This document shows positions 1-11,649 of a stretch of 64,000 bases of DNA, in pieces. Position 1 is the stretch's first letter; every line of letters begins with the position of its first letter. The notes under the pieces are model-generated. The model was not told the origin of the DNA, searched no databases, and was given only the letters and a program-made list of their open reading frames with translations. Origin of the DNA: Azadirachta indica (taxonomy: Eukaryota > Streptophyta > Magnoliopsida > Sapindales > Meliaceae); the NCBI GenBank assembly GCA_022749755.1, contig CM040453.1, forward strand, positions 20,035,368 through 20,099,367. Reading direction: 5' to 3'. Position numbers and translations under genes: made by a program.

Positions 1-649
1 TCGTTTAATACGTGTGTAGCATTGCCAGAATTATCATATCGCCGAGATCCCTGCAAGATTTACAATTAAAAGTGTTATAATATATATTTTATTTAATTAT
101 AATATTTGATAAGAGAAAAATTATGACAAACTCTTGGAAGATAATTCAAGATTTAATTTCTTGGCATACCTATAATTCAATAATTGATGTGTAGCAACAA
201 TATACCAAATAAGTCAGTGAAATGTGTACAATAAGATACTTTATGAGTGAAATTTTGATTGTGAAAAAATTTTAAAGATATCGAGATAGAAAGAAAGAGG
301 GAAAAAAAATTTAATTAAGGGTTTTAAAAAATTGTGATCTTACCATGGACTTGTCTGTATGTTGCTACTGCAACCAGTGAGTCAAGAAATAGGTATGTTA
401 AATCATATATATCTTCTATACTCTGCAATTACAAGAAAATTATTTCTTACCAAATTTTGCTCTCAAGTGGTTTCGAGCAAGAAATATGGATAAGCATGGC
501 TAGATATCCAAATGTAAGTTTCGGCACATATTAACTACAAAGTTTGTTATTTTCTTTTTTTAATAAAATCCATTCATCTGTTCAAAAGCTACATTAATCA
601 GCTTTTTCCTTAAAATCAAAATTTATATATTGTTCGTAATTTCTTGCAG
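1..649. other. Non-coding flank, nothing supported
   Basis: AT-rich sequence upstream of the first recognisable exon. A good 3' splice site (pyrimidine-rich tract ending in TTGCAG) closes it at 649, so at least its right part is likely intron of the broken receptor-kinase gene. The short open frames here do not resemble the leucine-rich repeats expected upstream of a malectin domain. Confidence 0.4.
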
Positions 650-2146
650 ACCATTTCTCATTCATAAATGCTAGTGGTGTGGAAGTAACCATTGAAACAA
701 AGCACTATGAGACAGAAAATGCAACATCAAATTTTTATGTTAATAGGCCAGCATACAATTGGGCAAATAGTTGTAATGAAAATTCTTTGAAAAAACTATG
801 GGTAAACAAATTCGAGTTTCATTCAATTTTCTTAGAAGCTAAATCTAATAGAAGTAGAATTTGGCTTTTAAGACTCGACCGAATTAATAATATAACCAAA
901 TCAAACCAAATCAAACCAACTATAACTAAAATATAAAATCAAACCGAGCCAAGTTGAACCGAGCTAATTTAGTTCAAATTCAGTATGGTTACATTGTTTA
1001 GTTTCAGCTCCTAAGTCCATTCAATTTTTTTTTTGAGAGATTTTTTTATATAAATCCTTAAATTTTATAAAAATCACAGATAAAGAAAAATTTTATAAAA
1101 CTATAAAAAATCTCTATTTTTTATACGAATTTTTGTAAATTTACTCAAACTTTATCTTTAGTTGTAATTTTTATAAATTTTAGAGATTTATATGAAAATA
1201 TTATTTTCCTTCAAGTTCCATCACAATTGATTTTTAGCTTGGGTTCAATTAAATAAAACAAAACTTGTTTTTAGAGTTTAATCGAACTGAATAATATGTT
1301 TCAATTCGATTTAGTTTGATTGGATATTTTTGTCCATGCCTAGAAAAAAAAATCATCTTTTCAAGTGATTATATGTTGAATGAAAGCAAAATGCAGAGCC
1401 TCTATTAACTCTGAGGAGGCAATTTAATATTCAACAGCTCGCCTTTGTGCTCAGTCTCTAACATTTTATGATTTTTGCTTAATAAAGGCAGGTATAAAGT
1501 GTCACCTCACTTTTTTGAAATTATATTTTCAAAGGATGAAGCCTTGGTAGTTTTAAGAAATGCGTGTTTGACATACATATTCAAGTAATTAATAATTTTA
1601 CATTTTTCATACTACCATTGTTGTAATATTAGCTTCTACTATGGAACTCTTTATTATAGGGGAAGCGGGGGAGGAAAGATTCAACATAAAGGAAATAGTC
1701 GGGGGTCCAGATAAGATATGGAGTAAAAATTTCACAGTTGATGTATTTGATTATATTCTTAAAGTCAAGTTATGCTGGAATGGCAAAGGACCTCTATTGG
1801 ATCCATCTCCTTTTAATGGACCTCTGATATCAACTATTTTTGTAACACCAAGTAAAAATTAAGTTGCATGCATGCTGCTCTTTTATTTGTTAATTATTTT
1901 ATTTTGAATTTTCAAATCAATTATTAAGCTAACAATATATGCATGCATTGTTGCCTGTTGCAATCAACCAAAATTCAAAGTTGGAGAACTATCTAGATTA
2001 GAGATTGCAGGAATTATACTTGCTCCTATGATAGCTCCACTTCTTATATTGGCTCTTATGTGGAGACTAGGATGGCTAGAAAACAGAGAGTTGCGCGGTG
2101 AGATTCAGTACTTGCTACACTACTACTACAAAAACAATCGTTGATG
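650..2146 (+). pseudogene. Broken malectin-domain LRR receptor-like kinase fragment
   Basis: Four exon-like pieces in the order expected for the extracellular malectin domain and transmembrane segment of a plant LRR receptor kinase (At1g07650/RFK1-like family). Piece 1 (about 650-777) reads HFSFINASGVEVTIETKHYE and ends YNWANSC. Piece 2 (about 1425-1583) carries ARLCAQSLTFYDFCL, then FFEIIFSKDEA, then KKCVFDIHIQ, each in a different frame, so at least two frameshifts are present (one in the T run at 1511-1516, one near 1544). Piece 3 (about 1660-1855) reads FNIKEIVGG, then KVKLCWNGKGPLL, then GPLISTIFVTPS, the typical C-terminal end of the domain. Piece 4 (about 1970-2146) encodes a hydrophobic membrane segment followed by LENRELRGE and a stop. 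The kinase domain that should follow is absent, and no LRRs are seen upstream inside the window. Family assignment is by motif memory. A neofunctionalised fragment is possible, but decay is more likely. Confidence 0.68.
870..1345. repeat. Possible hAT-like repeat inside the receptor-kinase intron
   Basis: The intron between malectin pieces 1 and 2 holds alternating AACCAAATC and AACCGAGC type tracts on the left and the complementary TTCGATTTAGTTTGATTGG type tract on the right, ending in TTTTTGTCCATGCCTAG. This arrangement, with an end related to CTAGGCATGGACAAA, resembles non-autonomous hAT elements common in plants. No clear left terminal repeat or target duplication is visible, so the boundaries are approximate. 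Confidence 0.35.
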
Positions 2147-3025
2147 GTAGGTAATATCTATCAAGAACAACACTTTGTACCAATGTTTATTTATAATGAA
2201 ATTCTATTTACGCATAGTTAATGGTATTCCCAAGTCAATGTTTTATGACAGAAGCGGTTTTTGTCACAATGCAGTGATAAGAATTTATTACAAATTTATA
2301 ATAGAGATTGTTTGTTGTTACAAAGTTATCGAGATTTGTAAATATTTGTTTATCAAGAATTGATCGGCATTTTTGCAAACTGGTTTCCTTTTCTTTTTCT
2401 TTCAATTTTTTTGTTCATCTATTTCTTTATTTGTCTATTTTTTTGTGCGGATTTTCTATTTTGTCCAGTTTTTTATTTTTTTCAGCATTTTTTCTTTTTG
2501 GTATTTGTAATTTATTTTTAGGCTTTTTTTAGTAGGCTTTTTAATCTAATTTATTTATATTAATGACCAATATAACTAAAAATATCAAATAATGAAATTA
2601 GAACAATAAATATTATATAACTAAAAATACCAAAAACTGAAATTAGAATGATGAATATTATTACCAATATAATAAAAAAAATTCTATATTCTAATATAGG
2701 ATATAAAAATATAGTTGTCACATCCTTTCCAACATAATTCAAAATCCATCATCCCAACCTAAATAAAACTAAATAAACATAGTTATTAACATAACTTAAA
2801 ATAAAGTAAAATTTAAGATAAAAATTCCATTGCCAAAATAAGAATATTAGCAAGCTGTTAATCTATTACAATAAAGTTGTTGAATATGTTATGGATTTTC
2901 TTCAAAATCAACTCTCTTAAAAGAATACACAGTAATCACAAGACAAAACAATGAAAATTATTAAGTTAGCTAGTGATAACCTGTGAATTTTATACGTAAA
3001 GTAATAAAATATTTAGCTAAAATCT

Positions 3026-3151
3026 CATACATATGTATGTATATAGATACATACATATATACGTACATACATACATACATTGACATATATAGATACATAC
3101 ATACATACATACATACATATACATGTATGTATATGTATTTATGTGTGTGTG
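3026..3151. repeat. TACA/TATG microsatellite
   Basis: About 125 bp of imperfect tetranucleotide repeat (ATAC/TACA, then ATGT/GTGT). Both orientations of the tetramer occur, so the array can also fold on itself. Confidence 0.85.
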
Positions 3152-3839
3152 ATTGTGTATGATTTCTGGTGAAATGAATATTTATTAAATCAAATTAAAT
3201 TAAATATAAAGTTTCCAATCACAATTAACATGATTTTGTGAATTTTTTTATATGATCGACTCATCAATCATAAATTTATATTAGTAATGTATCGTAAATG
3301 TAAATAATAAATAGAACAGAATAAAATGATGAGAAGTTCAGTGTAGTAGGATAGGGGCTGCAAAATAAGATTTTCTATAAATGATCCCAAGGAAATGCAG
3401 ATTTCCAAATGAGGCCTTAATTTTTGTTCTATGAGTGATGCAGATCCCAACAAGTAAAATAAAGGATTACATAATTTTCTATTCTCTACTTTGCTGCAAA
3501 AAATCATCCTCGATAACAATGTCCCAACGCTAATTTAACTAAATTAAAATTACGATACGATGAAACTCTACCAGGTTTGACTAGAGAACGAACAAAAAGA
3601 CATAAAAATAATAAATAGGATAAGAGAAAAAAAGAATTTTTAATATTTAGCAAAACTGCCTATGTTTCTAGAGTAAACATATATAAAGACTTTTCATTAG
3701 AAGTAAAAGATGAAATCTTTACAAGACGGCTCTATTCTCTCAAATCAATTTTCTTCATCTTCTCCCTTGTTCAATTTCTCCATAATATAGGAGTTTTGTA
3801 ATGTCCTTAAAAAACTCTAATTCAAGTAAGTTTGGTTAT

Positions 3840-4130
3840 TCCCAAGTTCTCGAGTCCTCGAGTTTTGCTCATCCTCCTCAAGTTAGGTTAACAAGTTCAC
3901 CTAGAGTTCTTGAGTCCTTAAGCTCCTAAATTATTGGGTTCCTAGGTTCCTGAATACCATATTTGATCCTCTTTAAGGTAGGATGAAAACTACACCTTAA
4001 CTCCTTGGGTTTTTAAATTCTCAGATCTTGAGTTCTTGCATATCATATCTAATTCTCTTCAAATGGGAATGATAATTCCATCTTGACTTGTAAGGTTTTA
4101 GAGTTCCTAAATTCTTAGTCAATATAGTTG
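3840..4130. repeat. Degenerate two-unit tandem repeat
   Basis: Two diverged units of roughly 120 bp share the succession 'GTTCCT / CATATCT-or-CATATTTGAT / CTCTTCAA or CTCTTTAAG / GGATGA-or-GGAATGA / CTTAACTCC or CTTGACTTG'. Words such as GAGTTCTTGAG recur. Origin unknown; it may be a retrotransposon leader remnant. Confidence 0.4.
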
Positions 4131-4310
4131 TCCATATCAGGTCAGAGATTCTTAAGCCTTAACCAACCTCAAACTTTGAATTTAAAACATCCATTTTTCA
4201 CAAATTCCTTAAAGTCAAATTCCCCTTCGAGCAATCAAAGAGTAAATTCAATTATTATATACAATCTCATACCTTAAAAGAGTCGATTACTCATGCACAT
4301 CATGCCACAT

Positions 4311-4334
4311 AATAATAATAATAATAATAATAAT
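4311..4334. repeat. AAT trinucleotide microsatellite
   Basis: Eight uninterrupted copies of the trinucleotide AAT. Confidence 0.9.
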
Positions 4335-4957
4335 TGCGCAAATCATACATACGGACAGACAATTCATAAAAAAAAAATCTTTATATATATATATATAATA
4401 TCCCACTCTACTATATATTCTACAATTCCCTCGATAATCACTACAATGTAAACAACAGAAGAATGGCTACCAGAATCCTCCATCCTTGAGACCAATTTCT
4501 CATGTTTCCCTATCAAATTTTCATTTCAATTAAGCATACAATCTTGTGTAGACTCGAGCAAACACAGGAAAAGAAGCTCTTGGATATACTGTATAGTTGA
4601 TGTTCAATTGATAATATAATTAAGACCAACTATACATTAATTAACAGGAAACCTAAAATAATAAGAAAAAAAATTTACGGCTTACCTAATGATTTTTTTA
4701 AAGTTTGACAATAACACTATTAATAATGGAAAATGCAAGTTAAATCATTTCATAAACTTGTCTATTATAAGATAAGAAAACATCCATCATAATCAGGTTT
4801 TTGAAATTCAAGCGCTCAAGGTGAGATTTCCGGCTAGTGGTATTCAAATTGAGATTAAGGTATATAATTTTTCATAATTATCCAAAATTAATATCGTCAA
4901 TTATTACCCAGATTAAATATATAAGAAGACCATATATATTCATTTGTAAATTAATGA

Positions 4958-5143
4958 TTAACTATATGAGAAAGTGCTACCTAAAAGGGCGGCCAAATGA
5001 GTTGGTATGTCGCCCAGGAATCCACCATCCAACAACAGTTCTTTCTCATCAATATAGACATGCTTTTCCTGTGCCTCAACTCCTACTGGTTTAAAACTAA
5101 ACAGAACAAAGACAAAAACAACAAAAATTAAAATAAAAATCAT
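4958..5143 (-). CDS. Candidate small secreted protein or first exon, unrecognised
   Basis: An ATG-started frame of 61 codons. The first 24 residues form a textbook signal peptide (MIFILIFVVFVFVLFSF, then KPVGVEA), followed by an acidic stretch QEKHVYIDEKELLLDGGFLG. A plausible 5' splice site (TTTAG followed by GTAGCA) lies near codon 52, so this may be exon 1 of a longer gene. No downstream exon was found with confidence. The start codon lies only 12 bp from a foldback MITE (5156-5410), which would have separated it from its original promoter. I do not recognise the mature part; it could be a small secreted peptide precursor or a chance frame. Confidence 0.3.
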   Translation of the reverse strand: MIFILIFVVFVFVLFSFKPVGVEAQEKHVYIDEKELLLDGGFLGDIPTHLAALLGSTFSYS

Positions 5144-5155
5144 GCATGTAATTAA

Positions 5156-5410
5156 GTGGGAGGATGCCCATTATCCTTAGTTTTTCAGCTAATATTTCAT
5201 TATTACTTATATTTTGTCTAATATCCTATCATTCTCTGATTCTTATTTTTTTTTATTTTATCCTTCAGTTCAATTGATTTAAAAATAGTAAAATCGAAAT
5301 TATTAAAAATATTAAAGGACAAAATTGAAATTCAAGAGGGTGATGAAATATTACAGAAAATATAGGGGGTAATAGGGTATTAGCTGAAAAAGGAGGGTAG
5401 ATATTTTTCC
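5156..5410. repeat. Foldback MITE with TAATTAA target duplication
   Basis: A 255-bp element. Its left arm (GGAGGATGCCCATTATCC, then TTTTTCAGCTAATATTTC) is complementary to its right arm (read on the minus strand: TTTTTCAGCTAATACCC, then CTGTAATATTTCATC). The arms extend about 85 bp each. It is flanked on both sides by TAATTAA (5149-5155 and 5411-5417), as expected for a target-site duplication. Related copies occur at 31895-31972 and 45414-45597, sharing the terminus GGGAGAATGCCCATTAT. Superfamily not determined; long-arm Mutator-like MITEs are the closest general type. Confidence 0.72.
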
Positions 5411-6114
5411 TAATTAACACAAAGCCAGATTAATATAGCAAAATACTTTTCTTAAAATCTGAGCATATGTAAATAATAAAAACTTTAAAAAAACCAAAAA
5501 AATCTACAAAATGAAAAACAAAATACCCAGATTGCTAGTTTGCTTCACAGAAAATGATCTAACGCTGAGTTATAAAGCTTAAAAATTTCATTTTTACCAA
5601 GAATTTGGCTGGTTGAAGCTGTGGCCATAAGTGCATTCCTGTTGCGTCGATCCGGTGGAGCTACATTCCGTATGCATACCTGAAAAAATCCCCTTCAGAA
5701 AAATATTAAGAAAACAAAGAAAAAATGAGAAGGAATCCTGTTGGTAAATCCATTAATGCATCTCCAGTTCTGTTATTTCTGAGGTCATATAATATGGACC
5801 ATACAAGTGATGACAAATCAGGATTCATAATGCCATATTATGTACTAGTTATATGCATATATCACAGAAATCAACAATTCCCAACAAAACAAAAACATTA
5901 AAAGAGATGGGAACTAAGAATATCGTTCTTAGCCTGGAATACAATCAAAAAGTTGAAAGTAACAAAGATTCCTAGACAAAATAAAGAGAAAATAAAACAT
6001 GACAGACAAGCAGTATACAGCATAAAAGACAACATACAGTAGGAACAACGACCAAAAAATAGCAGCCAGCTTCAGTTTATGTGTCAAAATAGCTGAACAA
6101 CAGTGCAGAGGAGC

Positions 6115-6400
6115 AACAAACAGCATAGACAAAACAGAACAGCATCAAACAGCAGAGTCAAAATAGTAAAAACAGCATTGCGGCAGCAAGAATACAGCAG
6201 AGCGGCTGCAAATTAACAGCATAACCAGCTGCAAACTGACATATGCAGCACCAAACAACAGCCAAATACAACAGACCAGTAGCAAACAACCGGACTAAAA
6301 CAGCACAGCAGCAGCCCCATAGCATCAAACAGCAAGCAGCAGTATCAAATTGACAACAATAGCAGACATCAACTATGTATTTGAAGTGTCCCTCCTATCA
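6115..6400. repeat. AACAGCA-rich low-complexity block
   Basis: About 285 bp in which the words AACAGCA, CAGCAGC and AACAGC recur irregularly, with strong strand asymmetry (A and C rich on +, T and G rich on -). No fixed period is seen, so it is not a clean minisatellite. It does not form a long frame. Confidence 0.6.
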
Positions 6401-7830
6401 GCAATAACAAAATGAAAAAAATATACGTACATATAAGACAAAAAGAAAATTTAAAAAAGCAGCGCTTTATACAATGCAACAAAAAATAAATAAAAAATAA
6501 AAATCAGAACAAGTTATGCAGTTGGATAAATATCTTAGGGATAGTGTCTTACAAGCATGTAATTTGTATAATTTTGGAATAAATAAAATTAGCATTTTTT
6601 TATACGTAATTATGTTTATATTTAATATCAGAAAAATCCTAATTTACTTTTGTAACCATAATCTTATTACATATAAGTGAAATATAAACACGAGAATTAA
6701 GATTACAGATAATAAACTGAAATAATCTGTATAAATTAATTAAAGTTGAGTTTTTTAATTAAATCTTACTAGTATGGTTCACTAACATTAAAAATGTGAT
6801 AGTTTTATTCAGACTGTTAATGAAGTGATATTATGGTGGAGGCACTTTATATAATATAATTATATAGGATTGGACCAGACATATTTGAATTTTTATATAA
6901 ATTTCTTTACTAACAGATAATTCAAACAATGTCAATAAATGATCATATGCATATTAATCTTAATTTTGAGTAGTCATAAAGTCCTATTTATATCATTAAG
7001 TCTTTTGAATTACTTGTTAAGTTTTGTTTTAAGAACAAGCTCAACACTTATATCTTCGAGATTTGATGGGATAAATAGTTGGGAATGTGATATACTGATA
7101 TAGAATCTATTCCTTTTTATTAGAAGTTAGAAAGATGATTCTCTTAAAGTGTTAATTCTGAAATTGAACAGTTTGAGCGCTTAATTAGCTGTTCAGTAGG
7201 AAGTTAATAGAATTTAAGAATAAAGATGTAATTAAAGAGGTAAAACGGAAAATTAACCTAACTCCAATTATAGATTGTTTATGGAGGGTTGAATTGCATA
7301 TAATGATTATATTAATGCATTGCTCAAAATTTTCTGAGTTAAATATATCTATAATTTTAAGAGTTCAATTATAGATTTTTAATGGAATAATACTAGAATT
7401 AATAAATTGGATTAATTAATTAAAGAGTTTAATTAATTATCTAAATTTATTAAAGCTTAGAATTATAGGTTCATATGTCCCAACGACCACCTCTTAAATC
7501 AGTCCAATAAATAATACAATGGATAAAATTATTGTACTAAATATTTATATGTTAAGAAAATAGTTTTATGAAATATGTATTTTAATTTGGATTCAATTAA
7601 TTAATTAAAAATTAATTAATTAGTAAGATATTTTAAGGAAAATGTCTTTCATTAATATCTAAAAAATTTATTGTAAGAAATTAAATGGATACATTGTCAC
7701 AAAGATATTTATTCTGTTTATCGTTTCTTTTAAATATTATTTTTGAATTAATTGAATTTCATTTCTCTTTATGACAACTATTGGAGAATTGGTTTGGAAA
7801 TCATTGGTGAAGGAAAATTTGTAACAAAAA

Positions 7831-7909
7831 TATTTTAAAAATATTAAGAGGTATGTTTTCTTTTTTTTTTTTTGTATTTTAAAAATATTAAGACGTATGT
7901 TTTCTTTTT
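7831..7909. repeat. Local tandem duplication
   Basis: Two copies of a unit of about 40 bp starting TATTTTAAAAATATTAAGA and ending in a T-rich run. They differ at one inner base (GAGG versus GACG) and in the length of the T run. This fits replication slippage. Confidence 0.8.
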
Positions 7910-8334
7910 CTTTCTTTTATTTTATAATCAAATCGTATACTTATATAAGTTTTGTAACTCTTCTAACTTAATTTTCTGCTGTTTATTTCATAAAATTTTC
8001 CAACAAAATAAGCAATACAAAATTTGTATATAACTTCCTTGTTCCAAAATCCTTTACTCAGAAAGTAAACAATGCAAAATATGAAGTAGGACTAGAGAAG
8101 TGTATAATTACATGTGTCCCTGGTAACTATATATAAACTAACACGAGAAGCTAAATTGAACACAATTGTTATTCAAGGATATATACATTTACAGATTTTG
8201 TGAGCAAGCCTCCTATTGTCCTAAAAAGGAAACCTTTTAACGGCCACTAATTTCGCAACAAAACTAGAACTAAGATAAAGTAGGAGTTACAAAACTAAAA
8301 TTAATTTTAAATTGATTGCACGCGCCATACTTAC

Positions 8335-8499
8335 ATTTAACCAATGCAATATTGATTCCATCCATAACATCGCTAGTCCCAAGAATGTCTCCAAACTGCA
8401 GAGTCCTAGCCAAGCCAATTTTACCATTGTTAGAAAGCTCGATAAACAGCTCAACTTTGAACTCAGTCCATGTATTATTGTAATTTTCAGCAACGTCAA
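8335..8499 (-). other. Orphan exon-like ORF, unrecognised
   Basis: On the minus strand this stretch reads without a stop as ENYNNTWTEFKVELFIELS, then GKIGLARTLQFGDILG, then DGINIALVKC. It ends at a strong 5' splice site (AAATGTAAGTAT) and begins after a weak AG. The composition looks protein-coding rather than random, but I cannot name the family. Upstream on the same strand (about 8720-9130) lies CT-rich DNA that resembles a plant promoter/5' UTR, so the two may be parts of one gene or captured fragment. No other exon could be joined confidently. Confidence 0.33.
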
Positions 8500-9199
8500 C
8501 TCAAATTAAAATCAAGTAATATTAAAAAATCAACATAAATACGCAAATTAGCTAATAATCTGATAAGTGATTCTCTCACGAACCAAGCAGAACACAAAGT
8601 AGAAACCATGAATTTCAACAACTAAAAGCTCATAATAATCTTAATTTCCATCACTTTATGCAAATTTTCTTTATAACCAAACAAAAAAGTAACGAAATAG
8701 GGTTTCGAGCTTTGGAAGTTACCTTATGTAGAAATTGGTTTTGTTTCGAGCAAGATGATTTAAAAGACAACAAAAATAAATTAAAAATATCAAATTACGT
8801 TTAACTCTTTCAAACAGCTACAGACCAGAGCTAAAAGCATCAGTGAGCTCACGTTGTGGCTTTGGATCGAGGTCAGATGAAAAAGACGAGCCCAATCAAC
8901 TTATGATGGCATTCAAACTAGAGACCTCCCATGATTTCGAGGCTACGAGATCCTTTGCCACAAAGATCTTTATCAATCAATTAAGAAATCGAGAAAGATA
9001 GAGAAATTACGGTTTTTGATTTGTGAAAAGGAGAACGAAGAGAAAAAGAAGGAAAATTGATCATCAAAGGAAGTCAGTGAACAAAATAAAGCCAGAGATT
9101 TAACGATGAAGGCATAGGTTCGATAATAAGTTAGGATTTTACTCATGAATCACCCATTCTTGAACTTAATATATTTGTGAAAATCCTCAAGTCTAGGTG
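8500..9199 (-). other. CT-rich 5'-UTR-like stretch, no ORF
   Basis: Read on the minus strand, about 9110-8930 is pyrimidine-rich (CTTCTTTTTCTCTTCGTTCTCC), as in many plant 5' UTRs. The first ATG, at about 8930, runs into a stop after four codons. Nothing else is supported. Confidence 0.3.
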
Positions 9200-10650
9200 T
9201 TATGTGATGAACTTTTGTGTTTTGTGCAGGAAAGCAAAGAAAATATTGTAATTAAGGCGAATATGGCATGGAAAGAAGCAACGGGAAAAAGGCGAAGGAA
9301 GAAGCAAAGAACAGAAAAAAGGCCATAAAACAGCAACCATGCCGAGGCCGCGCCCAAGCCTCAAAAAATGGCCTTCAGGCAGCAAGCATGGCGCGGTTGT
9401 GCTATATGACATGCGTCAAGGCCTCTTGGCTCGAAAATGTGGCATGACCGCGCTACACCAACACACCCCTTCCATACACTAATGCCATGCTCCGCACACT
9501 AGGGACAAACCTTGCGTGCTTGTGCCCCTTTTAACCGCACCCCTATTCTCCTCTGCAAAGTATGTTGCATCCAAGGATCATTTTGAGCTCTGGGATAAGT
9601 TTGGATAGCCAAATTTGAACAAAACTATGGGGTTTATGTTTTTCTTAGATAAGCCACCATTACGAAAGTGAGAAATTGAGGAAAAGAGAGAGATTTGTAG
9701 AGAGAGAGAAAGGTGAAAAATCATCAAGTTTTTTGAAGAATTCGGAAGATTTCTAGAAGCTATGCAGATTTGAAGTGTCGACCACTATAGTTTTATCTCT
9801 TTCTCTCTTTGTTTTGTCTTGAAATTACATTGTTATTATTATTTTAATTCATTGTTAAAATTATGAATTTCTTGACAAAATGTATTATGGATTTTGTGAT
9901 GCTAGACTAAATTTTATAATTTAGGAACTTAATGTAACTTATTTGAACCATGTTTCAGGTAATTGATATATTTGTTAATATTAGTTATCACTCAATTCAT
10001 TTGTGTTTCTCTACACTTAATGCCTCCAATTTGTTGCATGAGAAATTAGTGGATTGATGATAAATAATTTAATGCTAGGAAAGATTAAGTTGTTTATCGG
10101 GTTGAGGAAATACAATTTTGGTCATTGTGAGTCAAGAGATCAATAGCTAAATAATTGAATTAGTACTTAGAATATTGAGAGATCAGGAGATAATTGAGTC
10201 TTTAGTACTTAATACGAATAGAGCATAACTAACATGTCATTAATTAAGTTAGATAGGAATATTGACTTAGTTACACATAGACCTCATTTGAGACATGTGC
10301 AAGAAAGGTAACAAGATTAGTTTTCAACCTGTGATTAGTTAATTGAATCTAAACACATTAACAATTGCCAAATAGGAGAAACATATGAATAAATAAGTGA
10401 AATTAAGGCCCCAGAACCATGTCATAGCTAGTATTTTCTACTCACTTGCTAGATTAATCCTTTTTTCTATGTTTATTTTCCTATCAGCAAAATAACATTT
10501 AAATTTAGCTATATTTTTATTATTTTTGCTCCCTAAACTTTTAATTGCTTAGATAATATTAGGTTTCCGTAGCACAATACTCTCACTTTTCATTGTATTA
10601 TTTTTCACAACTCGTGCATCTACGGCAACATGCACAGACTAACATTGTCG
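9200..10650 (+). repeat. LTR/leader-like remnant (Ty3/gypsy type)
   Basis: A locally GC-rich part (9330-9560, with CATGCCGAGGCCGCGCC and repeated CATGGC/GCGCGG words) is followed by purine-rich AGAGAGAGAAAGG, TTTTATCTCTTTCTCTC and a long AT-rich tail. This order is typical of LTR and leader regions of Athila/Tat-like gypsy elements, and a similar order recurs at 36.4-37.5 kb. No terminal repeats or target duplication could be placed, so the limits are approximate. Confidence 0.45.
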
Positions 10651-11187
10651 AGAACATTCAATGACAAAGGCAAGGATTCAATGGGCGAAGACTTAGAAAA
10701 AGATTTAGAGACTTTGAAATATTAAGTTAGATAGGGATATTGACATGATTAGTTACACACAGACCTTGTTTGATGCTCGCACGGGAGAGGAAATACAATT
10801 AAGTTCCACTCACTTAGCAATTTAGGTTTTGTATAAGGTCTACTAAAGGACGTTGTTTTCACATAAAAAAAAAAATACAAACCAGTTATCACATCATTTT
10901 TATTCTTTTGTTGATGGTTAGTATCTCAATTTACTCACTAAAAGGCACTATTTGATTGATAAATAATTTTTATTGTTTTGGAATGAGAAATATGCTAGCC
11001 GTATGACATTCTTTTATTACAAAATTCCGTAAAGGACCTAAATTTTAGTGGGCAGATTCTTGATAGAATTATATAAGGTCTTGTATGGAAGTCATTTTCA
11101 TCACAAATTCCTTTGTCAAGAAATCCCATTTTTTAGTAATGTGTTATTGGTGCAGGACACTCAAGGACTGCTTGTATTTTTATTGGG

Positions 11188-11490
11188 TCAACTGCTTGTA
11201 ATATGGCCTAAGTATTCGACGTACAAAACTCTGAACCTATATTTTGACTCTTTTGCAAATAAATTTTTTGTTGATAAGATTGTTGTTAAAATCGTATGCA
11301 GTAGGAGATAATGTTCCCAGGATTGTGAACACACTAGAATATCATTAAAGAAGACCAAAATAAACATTCGGAGATAAGGATGAAAGAGGTCACTCATGAG
11401 ACTCTTGAAAATTACAGGTGCATTGGTGAGGCCAAATGGCATCACAATGAACTTATAATGCCGTTCGTGTGTTCAAAATGTTTGTTTTTG
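11188..11490 (-). pseudogene. pol: Reverse transcriptase fragment of a Ty3/gypsy element
   Basis: The minus strand reads HYKFIVMPFGLTNAPVIF, then a diverged catalytic-loop block LVFFNDILVCSQS (family: FxDDILVYS; here the first Asp is Asn), then RVLYVEYLGHI. These are consecutive conserved blocks of gypsy RT. The changed active-site residue, a stop just upstream (TF followed by a stop, then THERHYKF) and truncation on both sides mark it as dead. Confidence 0.88.
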
Positions 11491-11649
11491 GCCTAGCCGT
11501 GAGAGGTGATTGCTATTATAAAATTATGGTTATAAAATATAAATTAGGATTTTTTTTCTTATTTTAATCTTAATTAAAATAAATTTTAAATATGTAGGAG
11601 AAAGTTGAAAAGTATATTTGGGATAAACTAAAATGAGTGTAAAATTACA

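Larger units (their letters stand above)
2147..4957. other. Intergenic, AT-rich, no gene seen
   Basis: No reading frame here shows a recognisable domain. Contents are a TACA/TATG microsatellite (3026-3151), a degenerate two-unit repeat rich in GAGTTCTTGAGTCC-like words (about 3840-4130), an AAT trinucleotide run (4311-4334) and a short TA run near 4381. Confidence 0.6.
5418..8286. other. Intergenic, with repeat remnants
   Basis: No supported gene. One exon-like stretch lies on the minus strand at about 5587-5682 (preceded by TTTTTTCAG and followed by GTAAAAAT) but cannot be tied to a protein. The stretch 6520-7620 has the texture of a decayed LTR or leader (long A/T-rich tract with ATTAATTAATTAA clusters). 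A CAG/AACAGC-rich block (6115-6400) and a local duplication (7831-7909) are listed separately. Confidence 0.5.

Noticed and set aside
5587..5682. Exon-like stretch on the minus strand with several Cys codons
   Set aside because: Too short, fits more than one frame, and cannot be connected to any neighbour or family.
6520..7620. Possible complete LTR of another retrotransposon
   Set aside because: The texture fits, but no TG...CA ends, primer binding site, partner LTR or coding part was found, so it is only mentioned as intergenic DNA.
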